Shown piece after piece: positions 53,158 to 62,529 of a stretch of 64,000 nucleotides of DNA. Every line of letters starts with the position of its first letter. Position 1 is the first letter of the stretch. The notes beneath the pieces are model-generated. The model was given only the letters and a program-made list of their open reading frames with translations. It did no database searches and had not been told where the DNA came from. The DNA comes from Nitrospirota bacterium (GTDB lineage Bacteria; Nitrospirota; Thermodesulfovibrionia; Thermodesulfovibrionales; Dissulfurispiraceae): NCBI GenBank assembly GCA_004321915.1, contig SCQE01000063.1, positions 1 to 64,000 on the forward strand, read 5' to 3'. Made by a program: the position numbers and the translations under genes.

Positions 53158-53676
53158 GTGGAACTGCTGAGCTTGCTGAACAATAATCTCTCATTCAAAA
53201 ACAGGACGGATTGGGACAAAACGCTTTTGCTGCTCGAAGAAACGTTTAAGTCCCCGGAAACCTTAAAGCTTAAAGGGATTGCCTTGTCTCTGGTCGAAGC
53301 CGTGCGCCTGATGGACGGCTTCATTCAGGAAAATACCGCTGTCGTCTGCCCTGAATGCGTCAAGGTCTGCTGCAAAAACAAACATTCTTATTACGATCAT
53401 GAAGACCTGATATTTATCTACTCCCTCGGCAAAAAAGCGCCCCGGTATGAGCCGGAAATCGATGATGACGACGCCTGCCGGTTCATTGCCGCCAATGGAT
53501 GCACCCTCGAAAGGGCGCTTAGACCGTTCAGGTGCAACTGGTATTTTTGCGGCCCTCTCATAAAGCATATGGAGGAAGGACCTCAAAAAGCTTACCGCCG
53601 GTTCATAGCCATATTCCATGATACGATAGATTTAAGGCGCAGGCTTCTGGGGGATTTTTTTGCTCTCATAAAATAA
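53158..53676 (+). CDS. Cys-rich protein, YkgJ-like metal-binding pattern
   Basis: 172 residues from a GTG. After a helical N-terminus comes VVCPECVKVCCKNKHSYYDHED (CxxCxxxCC), then ACRFIAANGCTLERALRPFRCNWYFCG, the cysteine layout of YkgJ-type zinc or iron-binding proteins (CxxCxxxCC..C..G-C..RP..C...C). Function unknown. Divergent from the dual-CXXC gene with only 46 bp between. Confidence 0.65.
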   Translation: MELLSLLNNNLSFKNRTDWDKTLLLLEETFKSPETLKLKGIALSLVEAVRLMDGFIQENTAVVCPECVKVCCKNKHSYYDHEDLIFIYSLGKKAPRYEPEIDDDDACRFIAANGCTLERALRPFRCNWYFCGPLIKHMEEGPQKAYRRFIAIFHDTIDLRRRLLGDFFALIK

Positions 53677-53751
53677 GCTTGAAGCTTTATCACGTCGCTG
53701 TGGTATTATTAAATCGAAAACCTATAATAAACAGCTTCTGGGGAGAATGCA

Positions 53752-54651
53752 ATGCTTAATGAGGACCATCTTTACAGACATCTTCTCGACGAGATGCATG
53801 ACGGCATCTATATTGTTGACAAACAAAAAAAGATCACCTACTGGAACAAGTCGGCCGAAAGACTGACAGGCTACAAGGCATCGGAAACCATAGGCGCGCA
53901 CTGCACAGGCGATATTCTGATGCATTGCGACAAAGGCGGCGCCACCCTTTGCAAAAGGTCCTGCCCGGTTGTTGAATCGGTCACGTCCGGCAAAAGATTC
54001 GAAGGTGAAGTTTATCTCCAGCATAAGGAAGGCCATAGGGTCCCTGTTCTTATGTGCGTTTCGCCTATTACCGATCCGGAGGGCAATATTACCGGCGCGG
54101 TAGAGATTTTCAGCGACCACTCTTGGAGCGTTGCAGCGGTAAACAGGATCGAAGAGCTCCGTAAAATAGCGCTTCTCGACTCTCTTACCGAGGTTGCAAA
54201 CCGGAGATTCATAGAGATAAGCATCGCAAACCTGCTGTCCGGAATGAAGCGTTATAACTTCCCGTTCGGCCTGCTCTTTATAGATGTCGACCACTTCAAA
54301 AAAATCAACGACACCCACGGGCATGAGACCGGAGACAGGGTTTTAAAAATGATCGCAAAATCGCTAAGCAGCACTTTACGGCCTCTTGATATCATCGGCC
54401 GGTGGGGAGGAGAGGAGTTTGTGGTTTTGCTTCTTCATGCCACCCACGAAAACCTGACTTCAGTAGCCACCCGCCTGAGACTGCTTGTAGAAAATTCCTT
54501 TCTCAATACGGAAAGCGGCATAATTCGAACAACCGTTTCCATCGGCGGCACCGTTGCAAATGTTAATGATACGATCGAAACGACGATCAAAAGAGCGGAC
54601 GAACTGATGTATCAGAGTAAACAAAAAGGCAGGAACTGCGTGACTATTTAA
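53752..54651 (+). CDS. PAS-GGDEF diguanylate cyclase
   Basis: 299 residues. A PAS domain (about 10-125) has HCTGDILMHCDKGGATLCKRSC: four cysteines C51, C59, C67 and C71 plus H58, possibly a redox or metal sensor. The GGDEF domain (about 140-299) has the active motif GGEEF (219-223) and the inhibitory I-site RPLD (210-213). It should make c-di-GMP with product inhibition. No TM segments, so cytosolic. Its end overlaps the end of lpxK (convergent). Confidence 0.92.
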   Translation: MLNEDHLYRHLLDEMHDGIYIVDKQKKITYWNKSAERLTGYKASETIGAHCTGDILMHCDKGGATLCKRSCPVVESVTSGKRFEGEVYLQHKEGHRVPVLMCVSPITDPEGNITGAVEIFSDHSWSVAAVNRIEELRKIALLDSLTEVANRRFIEISIANLLSGMKRYNFPFGLLFIDVDHFKKINDTHGHETGDRVLKMIAKSLSSTLRPLDIIGRWGGEEFVVLLLHATHENLTSVATRLRLLVENSFLNTESGIIRTTVSIGGTVANVNDTIETTIKRADELMYQSKQKGRNCVTI

Positions 54652-55690
54652 CTGCCTGAGGCCCGTCCAGTTTTTTCTCTATAAAAGACAAGATTTCCTC
54701 ATTCAATTTTAATGCGGCGCGCGCGAATAAGACATTTTTACCGGGCCTGAGCTCCCTGATCTTGACCATGTCTTTCTCTGTCGCAATTATATAATCGGCC
54801 CCTGCCTCATGCGCCCGGCCACAAACCAGATCGATATCAGCCTGTTTGTAACGGTGGTGGTCACGAAACGTAATTAAATCGCAAACTTCAATCCCGGCAG
54901 AAATTAATGCATTCCTGAATGACTCAGGCCTGGCAATGCCGCAGAAGGCCATCGCTTTTTTCGCTTTAACGGATTCTTGAGCAAGATCACTGCCGGTCAC
55001 ATCTATGAATGAATCAATCGCGTATTCCGAAAAGGAAACAAATGCGGCCGGATTTATGGCCCTGATTTCCTCCAAAAGTCCGCTGTTTCTAGTCTTTGTT
55101 ACAAGTACGGCATCGGCCCGTTTAAGCGCTCCAAGCGGCTCACGCAAGACTCCGAGCGGCAGAAGACGACCGTTACCGAACGGTTTTGCCCCGTCCAAAA
55201 GAACTATATCCAGATCTCTATAAAGCCTCCAGTGCTGAAAACCGTCATCGAGAATAAAGACCGCTTTTTCCAGATACTCGCCGTTAAGGTGTCTTAGTGC
55301 AAAATTCCCTCCCGCATATCTGTCCGCACATTTTACGACCGGCACTTTTTCGAGTTTTTCCGCCATGAGCAGCGGCTCGTCCCCTGCTTCCTCGACAGTG
55401 CCGCAAAGCAGCGGGGCGCCCGACAGACCGAATGATTCGATAATTCTTCCGGGCCCGACAAAACAAGGGCCCTTTGCCTTTCCCCTGTAACCCCGTGTGA
55501 GTATCACCGGCGCGTAGCCTCTGAGCCTGAGTCCTTCGGCAAGCGCAATGGTGGCGGGGGTTTTGCCTGTGCCGCCGGTCGTGATATTGCCGATGCTTAC
55601 GACCTTGAACGGAAGCCTCTTACGGCGCTTCATCCAGTAGTTTTTTTTGATCCTGCAGCCGCATAAATAGATTGCTTCTAAAAAATTCAT
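54644..55690 (-). CDS. lpxK: Tetraacyldisaccharide 4'-kinase
   Basis: 348 residues: the P-loop VVSIGNITTGGTGKTPATIAL, LTRGYRGKAKGP, GDEPLLMA, VFILDDGFQHWRLYRDLDIVLLD and ATEKDMVKI. It phosphorylates the lipid A disaccharide at position 4'. It overlaps waaA by 4 bp and is last in the bamD-to-lpxK run. Confidence 0.94.
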   Translation of the reverse strand: MNFLEAIYLCGCRIKKNYWMKRRKRLPFKVVSIGNITTGGTGKTPATIALAEGLRLRGYAPVILTRGYRGKAKGPCFVGPGRIIESFGLSGAPLLCGTVEEAGDEPLLMAEKLEKVPVVKCADRYAGGNFALRHLNGEYLEKAVFILDDGFQHWRLYRDLDIVLLDGAKPFGNGRLLPLGVLREPLGALKRADAVLVTKTRNSGLLEEIRAINPAAFVSFSEYAIDSFIDVTGSDLAQESVKAKKAMAFCGIARPESFRNALISAGIEVCDLITFRDHHRYKQADIDLVCGRAHEAGADYIIATEKDMVKIRELRPGKNVLFARAALKLNEEILSFIEKKLDGPQAVK

Positions 55691-56940
55691 AGGTACCGGC
55701 CTATTATTTCGAGCGTTTTTTCTATTGCGCCGGAATTCCGTTCGTACAAAGTCTTTGCCTTTTCCCCCGTGGAAACCATATTATCGGGCGATAACAAAAG
55801 CCTTCTGAGTTCAGCCGACAAAGTTTCTTTCCGCACTTCAACGGCAGCGCCTTCTTCATAGAAGTCGGGCATGAACGGGAAATTCTCCATGTGCGGCCCG
55901 CAAATTATCGTCTTGCCCCAACATGCCGGTTCGAGAGGGTTCTGGCCGCCGTGAGGAATAAAGCTCCCGCCCATAACCGCAATGTCCGCAGCGCCGTAAA
56001 CACCGGAAAGTTCTCCAATGACATCGAGCAGCACGACCGCCCCGGACAGAGAGGCCGCAGCATAAGGGGATTTGATCTCAGACCGCTTAGTTAAAGGAAA
56101 ACCCTTCTTCATAACAAGCTCTTCCACTTCTTTAAACCTTTCGGGATGACGCGGCGCAAGGACAAGATTCAGGTCTTGAAAATCCTGTTTCAATTCGGCG
56201 TAGGCGTCCAGCAAAAGCTCCTCTTCTGTCCTGTGAGTGCTGCCGCCTATAACTACCGGGCCTTTCAAAACAGCCGTCCATTCAGGGTTTGATGCCGGTT
56301 TGGGGGTGTCAAATTTCAGGTTCCCGGTTGCGACAACCCTTTCGGGGGCTGCCCCGAGCGCTATCATTCTCTCGGCATAGACCTTGTTCTGCATACAAAA
56401 GAAACCCACATTGCCCAAGACTTTTTTTAGAAAGAATCTTAGCTTCAAATATCCGTCAAAGGATTTCTCGGAGATCCTCCCGTTCAAAAGCATGACCGGC
56501 ACGCCCGACTTTGACGCTTCGCCTATCATATTCGGCCAGAGCTCGGTTTCCATAATAACGAGCAGTGCCGGGTCCAAACTTTTTATCACACCGCGGACCG
56601 CAAAGCAGAGATCGAAAGGCACATAAATAATCCGGGCCACACTGCCTAGCCGCTCTTTTGCAACCTTCCGGCCGGTATCGGTGACCGTCGAAAGAACTAT
56701 TCCGGTTTCCGGATATTTTTCTTTTATTTTTTTTACGAACGGCGTGACCGCAATCGTTTCGCCTACGGACACTGCATGTATCCAGACAAGGGTGCGGGGG
56801 GCTGTGTCCTGTCGTGCGTCGATAAACCCGCACCGTTCCTTGATCCAGCGGCCCCGGATTTCCTTAGGGCGCTTGAAATACTCGAAAGGGGCAATAAAAC
56901 AGAGTGCGGTAAAATAAAATATGGAGTAGAGCAATCGCAT
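55687..56940 (-). CDS. waaA: Kdo transferase
   Basis: 417 residues, GT30: WIHAVSVGETIAVTPFVKKI, VIMETELWPNMI, LLNGRISEKSFDGYLKL, GGSTHRTEEELLLDAY, LAPRHPERFKEVE and GSFIPHGGQNPLEPACWGK. It adds Kdo residue(s) to lipid IVA. An N-terminal membrane helix is present. 6 bp downstream of msbA. Confidence 0.95.
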   Translation of the reverse strand: MRLLYSIFYFTALCFIAPFEYFKRPKEIRGRWIKERCGFIDARQDTAPRTLVWIHAVSVGETIAVTPFVKKIKEKYPETGIVLSTVTDTGRKVAKERLGSVARIIYVPFDLCFAVRGVIKSLDPALLVIMETELWPNMIGEASKSGVPVMLLNGRISEKSFDGYLKLRFFLKKVLGNVGFFCMQNKVYAERMIALGAAPERVVATGNLKFDTPKPASNPEWTAVLKGPVVIGGSTHRTEEELLLDAYAELKQDFQDLNLVLAPRHPERFKEVEELVMKKGFPLTKRSEIKSPYAAASLSGAVVLLDVIGELSGVYGAADIAVMGGSFIPHGGQNPLEPACWGKTIICGPHMENFPFMPDFYEEGAAVEVRKETLSAELRRLLLSPDNMVSTGEKAKTLYERNSGAIEKTLEIIGRYL

Positions 56941-56946
56941 ATCGCA

Positions 56947-58674
56947 TCAGGAATCGCCGGACTCTCCGGCCGAAAGCTGGAGGTCATGGAGTTTCTTATA
57001 AGTCCCGCCGTGCTGCATAAGCTCTTCGTGCGGGCCGGTTTCGACTATTCTGCCTTTTTCCAAAACCATTATTCTGCCCGCCTTTTTTACGGTCGAAAGC
57101 CTGTGCGCTATCACAAAGGTGGTCCGGTTCTGCATCAGCGTATCGAGCGCCATCTGCACTTTCAGCTCCGATTCTGTGTCGAGCGCAGAGGTCGCTTCAT
57201 CGAGGATGAGAATCGGCGGGTTCTTCAGGATGGCCCTAGCTATAGAAAGCCTCTGGCGCTGGCCGCCCGACACCATCACCCCGCGTTCGCCTATTACCGT
57301 ATCATAGCCGTTCGGCAGTTCGAGAATAAATTCATGCGCGTAAGCCGCTTTTGCCGCAGCTACAAGCTCCTCTTCCGAAGCGGCCGGATTACCGAAAAGT
57401 ATATTTGCCCTTACCGTATCGTTGAAAAGTATTATGTCCTGACTCACAAGCCCTATCTGGTCTCTCAGAGAGCCGAGCTTCACATCCCTAACATCCACGC
57501 CGTCGACAAAAATACCGCCGGAAACAGGGTCGTAAAATCTCGGTATCAGGTCCGCAAGGCTGGTCTTGCCTGCCCCGCTCCTGCCGACTATCGCGATTAT
57601 TTCGCCTTTTTTCACCTCTATATTTATATTGTCGAGAACATTGTGCTTAGAAAGAGGATACCTGAAGACCACAGACCTGAACTCGATGGAGCGCCGGATG
57701 ACAGGCATGTCCTGCTGTCCGTCCGCTTCCCGGGTCTTTGCGAAGAGCTCGTCGAGCCTTTCGAGGGACGCCTTAGATTTCTGAACTCCGTTGTGGGCAG
57801 ACGCAAGCCTTTTGGCCGGAGTGTAGACCATGAATATGGCAGTTAGAAAAGAAAAGAAATCGCCGGGGCTTATAGTCTCCGCGATTACAAGCCTGCCGCC
57901 GTACCACAACACAAAGGCTATGCCGATCCCGCCCACAAACTCCATGAGAAGTGATGTGAACTCCATTAACCTTGTAGAACGCATCAGGTTGCGGTAAAAG
58001 TCCTGGTTCTTCTCCGAAAAAGTGTCGATAAGCGCCTTCTCGCGCCTGAAGACCTTTACCATCTTTATGCCGCTGAAGGTTTCGGAGAGGAATTCGGTTA
58101 TCAGAGATATTTTTTTGTTAGCTTCTATGCTCACTTTTTTCAGCCTTTTCCCGATCCGCTGCACCCCGTAGAAAGCGGCAGGGAAGACCGTAATGGCAAG
58201 AAGCGCAAGCTCCCACTTCCTGTAAAAAGCAACGCCCAGAAGAACTACGAGGGTAGCGCTCTCCACGAATATATCTTTGACCGCTCCGGCAAGAAAAGTC
58301 TGGAGTTGCGCCGCATCATTTATAACTCTCGAAAGAATCGCGCTGCTCGATTCTTTTTTAAATTCGTTTACAGGCAGAAATAATAAATGCTGATATAATC
58401 GGTTCCAAATGTCCCTCATCACCTTTGCGCCTGTTGACCGCATGAGATATGCCTGACAGAATGAAAAAACTCCGCGAAGCAAAAAAACTATAAGCACGCC
58501 GAAAGGAAGAAAGGTCAAAAGGGCTGCATTCTTTTCGAGGAAAATACCGTCGAGAGCGGGCTTTACAAGCCATGCCAAGGCGCCGTTCATTCCTGAGATC
58601 AAAAGACTCAGGACAATGGCCAGCAGCATGCGGCTCCAGTAAGGCCGCACCATCTGGAGCATCCGATTAAACAC
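56947..58674 (-). CDS. msbA: Lipid A-type ABC exporter MsbA
   Basis: 575-residue half-transporter: six TM helices (about 1-310), then an ATPase with Walker A GRSGAGKTSLADLI, the signature VSGGQRQRLSIARAIL and Walker B ILILDEATSALD, plus the H-loop IAHRLSTV. It flips lipid A core across the inner membrane. The gene context confirms MsbA. Overlaps lpxB by 8 bp. Confidence 0.94.
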   Translation of the reverse strand: MFNRMLQMVRPYWSRMLLAIVLSLLISGMNGALAWLVKPALDGIFLEKNAALLTFLPFGVLIVFLLRGVFSFCQAYLMRSTGAKVMRDIWNRLYQHLLFLPVNEFKKESSSAILSRVINDAAQLQTFLAGAVKDIFVESATLVVLLGVAFYRKWELALLAITVFPAAFYGVQRIGKRLKKVSIEANKKISLITEFLSETFSGIKMVKVFRREKALIDTFSEKNQDFYRNLMRSTRLMEFTSLLMEFVGGIGIAFVLWYGGRLVIAETISPGDFFSFLTAIFMVYTPAKRLASAHNGVQKSKASLERLDELFAKTREADGQQDMPVIRRSIEFRSVVFRYPLSKHNVLDNINIEVKKGEIIAIVGRSGAGKTSLADLIPRFYDPVSGGIFVDGVDVRDVKLGSLRDQIGLVSQDIILFNDTVRANILFGNPAASEEELVAAAKAAYAHEFILELPNGYDTVIGERGVMVSGGQRQRLSIARAILKNPPILILDEATSALDTESELKVQMALDTLMQNRTTFVIAHRLSTVKKAGRIMVLEKGRIVETGPHEELMQHGGTYKKLHDLQLSAGESGDS

Positions 58675-59872
58675 CCGCCATGCCCCCTAATTCTTCAACC
58701 ATCGCCGCGACCCTCGCCGAGGCGTTCCTGCCGGTAAAATGTCCTGCAATGAATTTAAATTGGGCGCTTAATCCGTCCGAGTAAGTTTTATCGTCGAGCA
58801 TCCTGCATATTTCAGCCGAAACCCTTTCGCTGCAAGCATCGGATTGTAAAAGCTCCGTTATTCTGGGGCCGCTCTTTTGCGTAAAATCCAGCAGCACATT
58901 CGCCAGCGATATATGTTTTACCTTCACAACCAGCCTGCCGACGAAATAACTCAAAGCAGAAAGTTTATACATCACCACCATCGGAACGCCGAGCACCGCA
59001 GCCTGCAGAGTTGAGGTGCCGGAGGCTATAATCGCGGCATCAGCCGCTAAAAGCGCCTCTATGGAATTTTCGACTACCTGCGGGGGCGCGTCCGAAACAG
59101 AGCTCAGCATCCCGAGCATCTCGGCCCGCACTGTCGTGTTAAGATTGGGCGCAACAGGAATTACGAACTGAAAGCCCCTGTCCTTCATGCGAGCGTCTTT
59201 CATAGAGTCTATTATAACCGGCATAAGCTTTAATATTTCATGGCGGCGGCTGCCGGGCATAAGGACCATCGTAGGTTTTGCCGGATCGAGTTTGAGTCTC
59301 TCGCGAAACGCTTTTTTTACCTCCGGAGACCCGGTCTGTGAAAAAACAAATCCGGAAGCGGAAAGAGCATCGCTTATTTCGTCCATTATAGGATGGCCGA
59401 CGAATTCGCACTCAACGCCGGCATCATTATACAGTTTTTCTTCAAAAGGCAGTATCAACGCCATTTTGTCGACCACTCTCTTGAGGACGTTTATTCTCTT
59501 CCCCCTCCATGCCCAGACCTGCGGGCTCACATAATAAAGCACTGCTGCGCCTTGGCCTTTTACGGCTTCTGCAAGGCGCATGTTGAAGTCCGGATAGTCT
59601 ATAAGAACGAGGACCTGAGGCCTCAAAGTTTTGATTGCCGACAGGATTTTATGGAAGGTTTTTTTTGTTTCAGAGAGTGTCTTTAAAGCCTCGGTCAGAC
59701 CGAAAGAAGCGGTTATCCCTGTTATCAGCTCCACCCCTGCCGCAGACATCTTCTCTCCGCCCATCCCGGTTATGCTTACTTCGCTGTTTCTTTTTTTAAG
59801 TTCGCGGGCAAGCAGGGCGCCGTACAGCTCGCCGGAGCTCTCCCCGGCGATTATCATCACCCTTTCAAGCAT
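58667..59872 (-). CDS. lpxB: Lipid A disaccharide synthase
   Basis: 401 residues, GT19: IIAGESSGELYGALLARELK, ITGMGGEKMSAAGVEL, LIDYPDFNMRLA, YYVSPQVWAWRGKRI, CEFVGHPIMDEI and LMPGSRRHEI, with IIASGTSTLQAAVLGVPMVVMYK near the C-terminus. It overlaps the aminotransferase gene by 16 bp, so the two are translated together. Confidence 0.95.
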   Translation of the reverse strand: MLERVMIIAGESSGELYGALLARELKKRNSEVSITGMGGEKMSAAGVELITGITASFGLTEALKTLSETKKTFHKILSAIKTLRPQVLVLIDYPDFNMRLAEAVKGQGAAVLYYVSPQVWAWRGKRINVLKRVVDKMALILPFEEKLYNDAGVECEFVGHPIMDEISDALSASGFVFSQTGSPEVKKAFRERLKLDPAKPTMVLMPGSRRHEILKLMPVIIDSMKDARMKDRGFQFVIPVAPNLNTTVRAEMLGMLSSVSDAPPQVVENSIEALLAADAAIIASGTSTLQAAVLGVPMVVMYKLSALSYFVGRLVVKVKHISLANVLLDFTQKSGPRITELLQSDACSERVSAEICRMLDDKTYSDGLSAQFKFIAGHFTGRNASARVAAMVEELGGMAGV

Positions 59873-60954
59873 TGCAGAATGATTTCGGCCGTCTCCTGAA
59901 TATCGCCCTCTCCAAGTTCCGGATACATAGGAAGCGAAAGCACTTCGAGTGCGGCCTTTTCGGCTTGAGGCAGGTCGCCCTTTTTATATCCGAGAAAGTT
60001 TAATGCCTCCTGAAGATGGAGCGGGATAGGATAATAGACAACGGAAGATACGCCTTTTTCTTTCAAGCGCTGCTGCAAAGCGTCCCGTTTGGAGGTCCTT
60101 ATGGTGTATTGGTGATAGACATGGTAAGCGCCGGGCAGCTCGATCGGACAGTCGACAGTCTCCGACAGCAGCCCGCAATATGCCGCAGCCTTCTCTCTCC
60201 GCAGCCTGTTGTATTCGTCTATCCTCTTCAGTTTGACCAGCAGTATACCTGCCTGTATTTCGTCCAGCCTGCTGTTGTAGCCGAGGCCCTCATGTCTGTA
60301 GCCTCCTGCAGAGCCGTGGTTTCTAAGCTTCTTTATCTCTTCTGCAACAGGGGCATTGTTCAGAATGATCATCCCGCCGTCGCCGTACGCGCCGAGGTTC
60401 TTGCTCGGATAAAAGCTGAAACATCCTGCATCGCCGAAGCTTCCGGTCTTTTGGCCCTTTAAAGAAGCTCCGAAAGATTGGGCGCAATCCTCAACTATCT
60501 TCAGATTATATTTTCCCGCTATCTCTTTTATGCGCCCCATGTCTGCCGGATGGCCGAACATATGAACAGGGACTATCGCGCGGGTTTTGTCCGTTATCTT
60601 TTCCTCTACCATGTTTGTGTCTATATTGTAAGTCTCAAGGTCTATGTCCGCAAAAACAGGCTTTGCGCCGACATAAAGTATCGCTTCGACCGTAGCAAAA
60701 AATGTAAAGGGCGTGGTAATGACCTCGTCGCCCTCTTTTATACCGAGCGCCTTCAATGCAAGGTGAAGCGCGTCAGTGCCTGAAGCCACGCCAACCGCAT
60801 TGCTTACGCCGTGGTAATCCATCACCCTTTTTTCGAGTTCAAGAACGTTCTTGCCCAAAACATATTGGGAGCTTTCGAGTATTCCGTTTAAGGTCTCAAG
60901 GATTTCGTCCTTGATCGACAGATACTGTTTTTTGAGGTCTATCATAGGTTTCAT
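59857..60954 (-). CDS. DegT/DnrJ/EryC1 aminotransferase, GnnB-like
   Basis: 365 residues, PLP sugar aminotransferase: YHGVSNAVGVASGTDALHLA, TPFTFFATVEAILYVGAKPV, VPVHMFGHPADM, EDCAQSFGA and the lysine motif GCFSFYPSKNLGAYGDGGMI. Placed between a Gfo/Idh oxidoreductase and lpxB, it is a good match for GnnB, which makes the 3-amino sugar of UDP-GlcNAc3N in lipid A. The activity is inferred from context. Confidence 0.9.
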   Translation of the reverse strand: MKPMIDLKKQYLSIKDEILETLNGILESSQYVLGKNVLELEKRVMDYHGVSNAVGVASGTDALHLALKALGIKEGDEVITTPFTFFATVEAILYVGAKPVFADIDLETYNIDTNMVEEKITDKTRAIVPVHMFGHPADMGRIKEIAGKYNLKIVEDCAQSFGASLKGQKTGSFGDAGCFSFYPSKNLGAYGDGGMIILNNAPVAEEIKKLRNHGSAGGYRHEGLGYNSRLDEIQAGILLVKLKRIDEYNRLRREKAAAYCGLLSETVDCPIELPGAYHVYHQYTIRTSKRDALQQRLKEKGVSSVVYYPIPLHLQEALNFLGYKKGDLPQAEKAALEVLSLPMYPELGEGDIQETAEIILQCLKG

Positions 60955-60959
60955 GAATT

Positions 60960-61898
60960 CTAAACTCCTTGCCGGTTTTTCTTTATCATATGGCTTATCC
61001 GCAAAACGAGTTCGAGGGCCTCTCTGCCGTCCGAAGCCGAAACGAGGGGCCTTTTTTTGTGTAAAATGCAGCGGACAAAATCCTGCAGTTCTTCTTTAAG
61101 CGGCTCTTTTTTTTCTACGGCGATCTCTTCCGGACCATAAACACCGTTTCTGACAGCAAAACGTTTTATGGTCATATCCTGATAGTCGAGCGATAAGCAG
61201 ACGCCCTTCTGCAGAAGCAGCATCTTGCGGGATTTTGCTTCAGAGACCCTGCTTGCGGTCAAAGAAGCGCAGCAGCCGTCGTCAAACTCAAGCCATGCCT
61301 TGGCAAAATCTATATTATTGGTCAGCATCATCGCGCCGGAGGCCCGGACCTCTTTCAACTTTGCCCCATCGCGCTTTTTGAGCGCCAGCAAAATATCGAC
61401 ATCATGGATCATCAGATCCAGAGTTATGTCTATATCGAGACTCCTGCCCAAGAAAGGTGAAAGGCGTTCCGCTTCTATATATGTAGAATGCGCCGACAAA
61501 TCGAATGCGCGGACAACGACCGGGTTGAACCTTTCGAGCAGGCCGACCTGAACAATTACCCCGGCCTTGTCTGCGGCCGCTATAAGGCGCTCAGCCTCTT
61601 CAAGGGTCGCTGTCAAAGGCTTTTCTATCAATAGATGCTTGCCCTTTGAAATACAGATAGCGGCAGCTTCGTAATGCGCTATCGTAGGGGTCGCGATGCT
61701 GAGCGCATCGACTTTATCGATCAGATCATCCAGTCCGGCAAAGGCCCCGCATCCGTATTTTGCGCCTATTTCTTTTGCCCTTTCGAAATCCGCATCCGCC
61801 ACTCCGACAAGCCGGACCCCTTCTATCCCCGAAAAAATCCGCGCATGGTGCTGTCCCAAATAGCCTACGCCTATCACCCCGACATTAAGCAAGCGCAT
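60960..61898 (-). CDS. Gfo/Idh/MocA oxidoreductase, GnnA-like
   Basis: 312 residues: Rossmann NVGVIGVGYLGQHHARIFSG, VDALSIATPTIAHYEAA, LLIEKPLTATLEEAERL (catalytic EKP) and a C-terminal substrate domain with MIHDVDILLAL. Length and neighbourhood (5 bp before the DegT gene, then lpxB) suit GnnA, the 3-dehydrogenase that pairs with GnnB. Confidence 0.9.
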   Translation of the reverse strand: MRLLNVGVIGVGYLGQHHARIFSGIEGVRLVGVADADFERAKEIGAKYGCGAFAGLDDLIDKVDALSIATPTIAHYEAAAICISKGKHLLIEKPLTATLEEAERLIAAADKAGVIVQVGLLERFNPVVVRAFDLSAHSTYIEAERLSPFLGRSLDIDITLDLMIHDVDILLALKKRDGAKLKEVRASGAMMLTNNIDFAKAWLEFDDGCCASLTASRVSEAKSRKMLLLQKGVCLSLDYQDMTIKRFAVRNGVYGPEEIAVEKKEPLKEELQDFVRCILHKKRPLVSASDGREALELVLRISHMIKKNRQGV

Positions 61899-62529
61899 TT
61901 CTCCTTAGACTGTTAAATGAATTCTCTATCCCATTTTTCACTGTTTTAAACCCCTGTGAACGCAGCTGTTCTATTGTTTTCCTTGATGCGCTTTTTTTCA
62001 AAAATGCTTCCCGCAGGACCTTGTCCGGAATATCTTTCAATGCCGCTTCTCTCATTTTTTTTATAAACCGGAGAAACTGTCCTACATCGGCCGGATAACT
62101 GCTTTCAAGCTCTTCTCTTATCGCCCTAGCTAAGGCGGGACTCGCCCCTGCGGTCGAAACGGCAATCGTCAAAGGGCCTCTCGATATCAAGGACGGGACT
62201 ATAAAATTTGCTAAAGCGGGCTGATCAACGACATTGACAAGGCTTTCCGCATCCTGCGACACAGCTTGGTTGATCTTTCCGTCAGAGGTTGCGGCCACAA
62301 CCAGAAAAGCGCCCTTTAGGTCGCCTTTACGGTATTTCCGTTCAATATGGACTATTTTTCTTTTTGTCTTCTGCTTCTTAAGGCCCTCCGTAATAGCAGG
62401 GCTGATTACCTTTACCAGTCCGCCGGCCTTTATAAGTTGTGCGATTTTCCTCTCGGCAACCCTGCCGCCGCCCACAACAACGCATTCCTTCCCCTTCAGG
62501 TTTATGAAGGCGGGGTAATAAAGGCTCAC
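61885..62529 (-). CDS. Precorrin-2 dehydrogenase / ferrochelatase (Met8/CysG-N-like)
   Basis: 214 residues: YYPAFINLKGKECVVVGGGRVAERKIAQLIKAG-type NAD site, FLVVAATSDGKINQAVSQDA, VNVVDQPALANFIVPSLISRGPLTIAVSTAGASPALARAIREELE. This is the NAD-dependent oxidase half of siroheme synthase, without the methyltransferase. It makes siroheme (or early heme d1/alternative-heme intermediates). Overlaps bamD by 4 bp and gnnA by 14 bp. Confidence 0.92.
   Translation of the reverse strand: MSLYYPAFINLKGKECVVVGGGRVAERKIAQLIKAGGLVKVISPAITEGLKKQKTKRKIVHIERKYRKGDLKGAFLVVAATSDGKINQAVSQDAESLVNVVDQPALANFIVPSLISRGPLTIAVSTAGASPALARAIREELESSYPADVGQFLRFIKKMREAALKDIPDKVLREAFLKKSASRKTIEQLRSQGFKTVKNGIENSFNSLRRNALA

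Noticed and set aside
56776-57846. 356-codon open frame on the plus strand
   Set aside because: It lies antisense to msbA and waaA, whose products are fully recognisable; the frame has Arg/His/Tyr-rich composition typical of antisense frames.
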